DNA of 6,533 nucleotides from a bacterium (GTDB lineage Bacteria; Sumerlaeota; Sumerlaeia; MVZB01), in NCBI GenBank assembly GCA_023480605.1, contig JAMCWS010000441.1, positions 1 to 6,533 on the forward strand. Reading direction: 5' to 3'. The position numbers and the translations under genes were made by a program. The notes below the pieces were generated by a model, which saw only the letters and a list, made by a program, of their open reading frames with translations, searched no databases and was not told the DNA's origin. Below, piece by piece: positions 5,964 through 6,533 of this stretch (position 1 is the first letter of the stretch; the number at the start of each line of letters is the position of its first letter).

Positions 5964-6246
5964 AGATCACCTTGGCCGTGGCCAGGATATGATCGCGAAT
6001 CGGAAGTTTCAGACCGTCCTTGGATACGAGATCGGCGCGCCGCTGGAGCAGGTCGGAGAGGTGGTTCTGGAAATCACAATAATCCAGCAAGCCGATCACC
6101 GCGTCCGGTTCGAAATCGACCAGGAGGTCCACGTCGCTATCGGGCCGAAAATCCATTCGCAAAGCCGAGCCAAATATGGAAAGCTCGTGAACCCGATACC
6201 GGCGGCAAAGCTCAGCGATCTTATCCAACGGCAGATCCAATTCCAT
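5953..6246 (-). CDS. mntA: MNT-family nucleotidyltransferase antitoxin MntA
   Basis: Minimal nucleotidyltransferase of 97 residues, a typical size. Residues 26-40 hold the GS-x10-D-x-D signature (G-S-A-L-R-M ... D-S-D-V-D), whose aspartates bind the metal and ATP. In characterised MntA/HepT pairs this enzyme transfers AMP to the tyrosine of the toxin's R-x4-H-x-Y motif and so silences it. The ATG at 6246 is chosen because AAGGAG (6255-6260) lies 8 nt upstream. An in-frame TTG at 6252 would have only 2 nt of spacing. The stop overlaps the hepT start by 11 nt, the usual antitoxin-first coupling. It follows the aas-like gene after a 66-bp gap, in which I see no clear promoter or terminator. The gene looks intact although its partner is broken. 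Confidence 0.9.
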   Translation of the reverse strand: MELDLPLDKIAELCRRYRVHELSIFGSALRMDFRPDSDVDLLVDFEPDAVIGLLDYCDFQNHLSDLLQRRADLVSKDGLKLPIRDHILATAKVIYAQ

Positions 6247-6312
6247 CGTCAAAACTCCTTCTCATTCTGAACACCGTGGATAGTCTACAATATCCCGATT
6301 CCGCCCGCAAAA

Positions 6313-6533
6313 TTACTTTCCCGCCCCCGTCTTCTCATTCGCGATCTGTTTGATTTTCATCAGGTCCAGCTTGCCCGAGCCCAGAAGCGGGATGGCGTCG
6401 ATGCGGAAGAACATCTCGCGCCGGGGGATCCAGAGGTTGGGCAGGCCGGACTTGCCCAGGCGCTCGGGCAGGCCGTCGAGCTGCCCCTCCTCCAGCGTGT
6501 GCAGGACGACCAGCCGCTCGCCTTTCTGTTCGT
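6313..6533 (-). CDS. Acyl-ACP synthetase / acyltransferase (Aas-like), C-terminal fragment
   Basis: Only the last 72 residues are in the window, ending at a TAA (6313-6315). They form the small C-terminal subdomain of an ANL-superfamily adenylating enzyme. The segment G-L-P-N-L-W-I-P-R followed by A-I-P-L-L-G-S-G-K-L-D-L resembles the end of bifunctional Aas proteins, which activate fatty acids with ATP and re-acylate lysophospholipids at the inner membrane. The lysine of G-S-G-K-L-D (codon at 6370-6372) is the conserved catalytic lysine of the A10 motif. Whether an acyltransferase or transporter domain precedes it cannot be seen, so a stand-alone acyl-CoA or acyl-ACP ligase remains possible. 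It is oriented like all other genes here and lies 66 bp upstream of mntA. Confidence 0.75.
   Translation of the reverse strand, partial: EQKGERLVVLHTLEEGQLDGLPERLGKSGLPNLWIPRREMFFRIDAIPLLGSGKLDLMKIKQIANEKTGAGK

Noticed and set aside
5679..6353. Plus-strand frame of 224 codons across the toxin-antitoxin region
   Set aside because: It is antisense to mntA and hepT, has no recognisable motif and no reasonable ribosome-binding site.

Overview
This is a GC-rich bacterial fragment in which every recognisable gene lies on the minus strand, so transcription runs from high to low coordinates. In that order it holds: the C-terminal end of an acyl-ACP synthetase/acyltransferase (Aas-like) adenylating enzyme (6313-6533); a HEPN/MNT toxin-antitoxin pair, with mntA intact (5953-6246) and hepT broken by two frameshifts (5600-5963); a 296-bp non-coding palindromic element with terminal inverted repeats (5343-5638); and three tandem paralogous sulfatases (3477-5114, 1677-3317 and 1-1567, the last cut by the window edge).

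The sulfatases are formylglycine type-I enzymes. Each carries an S-R-R-[DE]-F-[IL]-K twin-arginine signal with the arginines at residues 12-13, a C-S-P-T-R maturation motif at residue 98 or 99, and a complete set of metal-binding and catalytic residues. They are expected to fold and mature in the cytoplasm and to be exported by Tat to remove sulfate esters from sulfated glycans or other organic sulfates. No maturase, glycoside hydrolase or transporter lies in the window, so the substrate is unknown. Arrays of Tat-type sulfatases at high GC suggest Planctomycetota or a relative (Lentisphaerota, Kiritimatiellota, Verrucomicrobiota). That is inference from gene content only.

The sequence suggests separate transcription units. 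A good sigma70-like promoter (TTGACA, 17-bp spacer, CATACT) sits just upstream of the first-transcribed sulfatase. An intrinsic-terminator-like hairpin separates it from the second. The palindromic element lies between the toxin-antitoxin pair and the sulfatases. Each of its ends carries a hairpin followed by a T-run pointing outward, so it could insulate the two neighbourhoods. Its right end supplies the last 12 codons and the stop of the broken hepT frame.

I see no wholly new multi-gene system. The most unusual parts are the palindromic element fused to the decayed hepT, and the mosaic divergence of the three sulfatases. Gene-free stretches: 5115-5342 holds a promoter and a hairpin, and 5343-5599 is the element. 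The other gaps are shorter than 160 bp.
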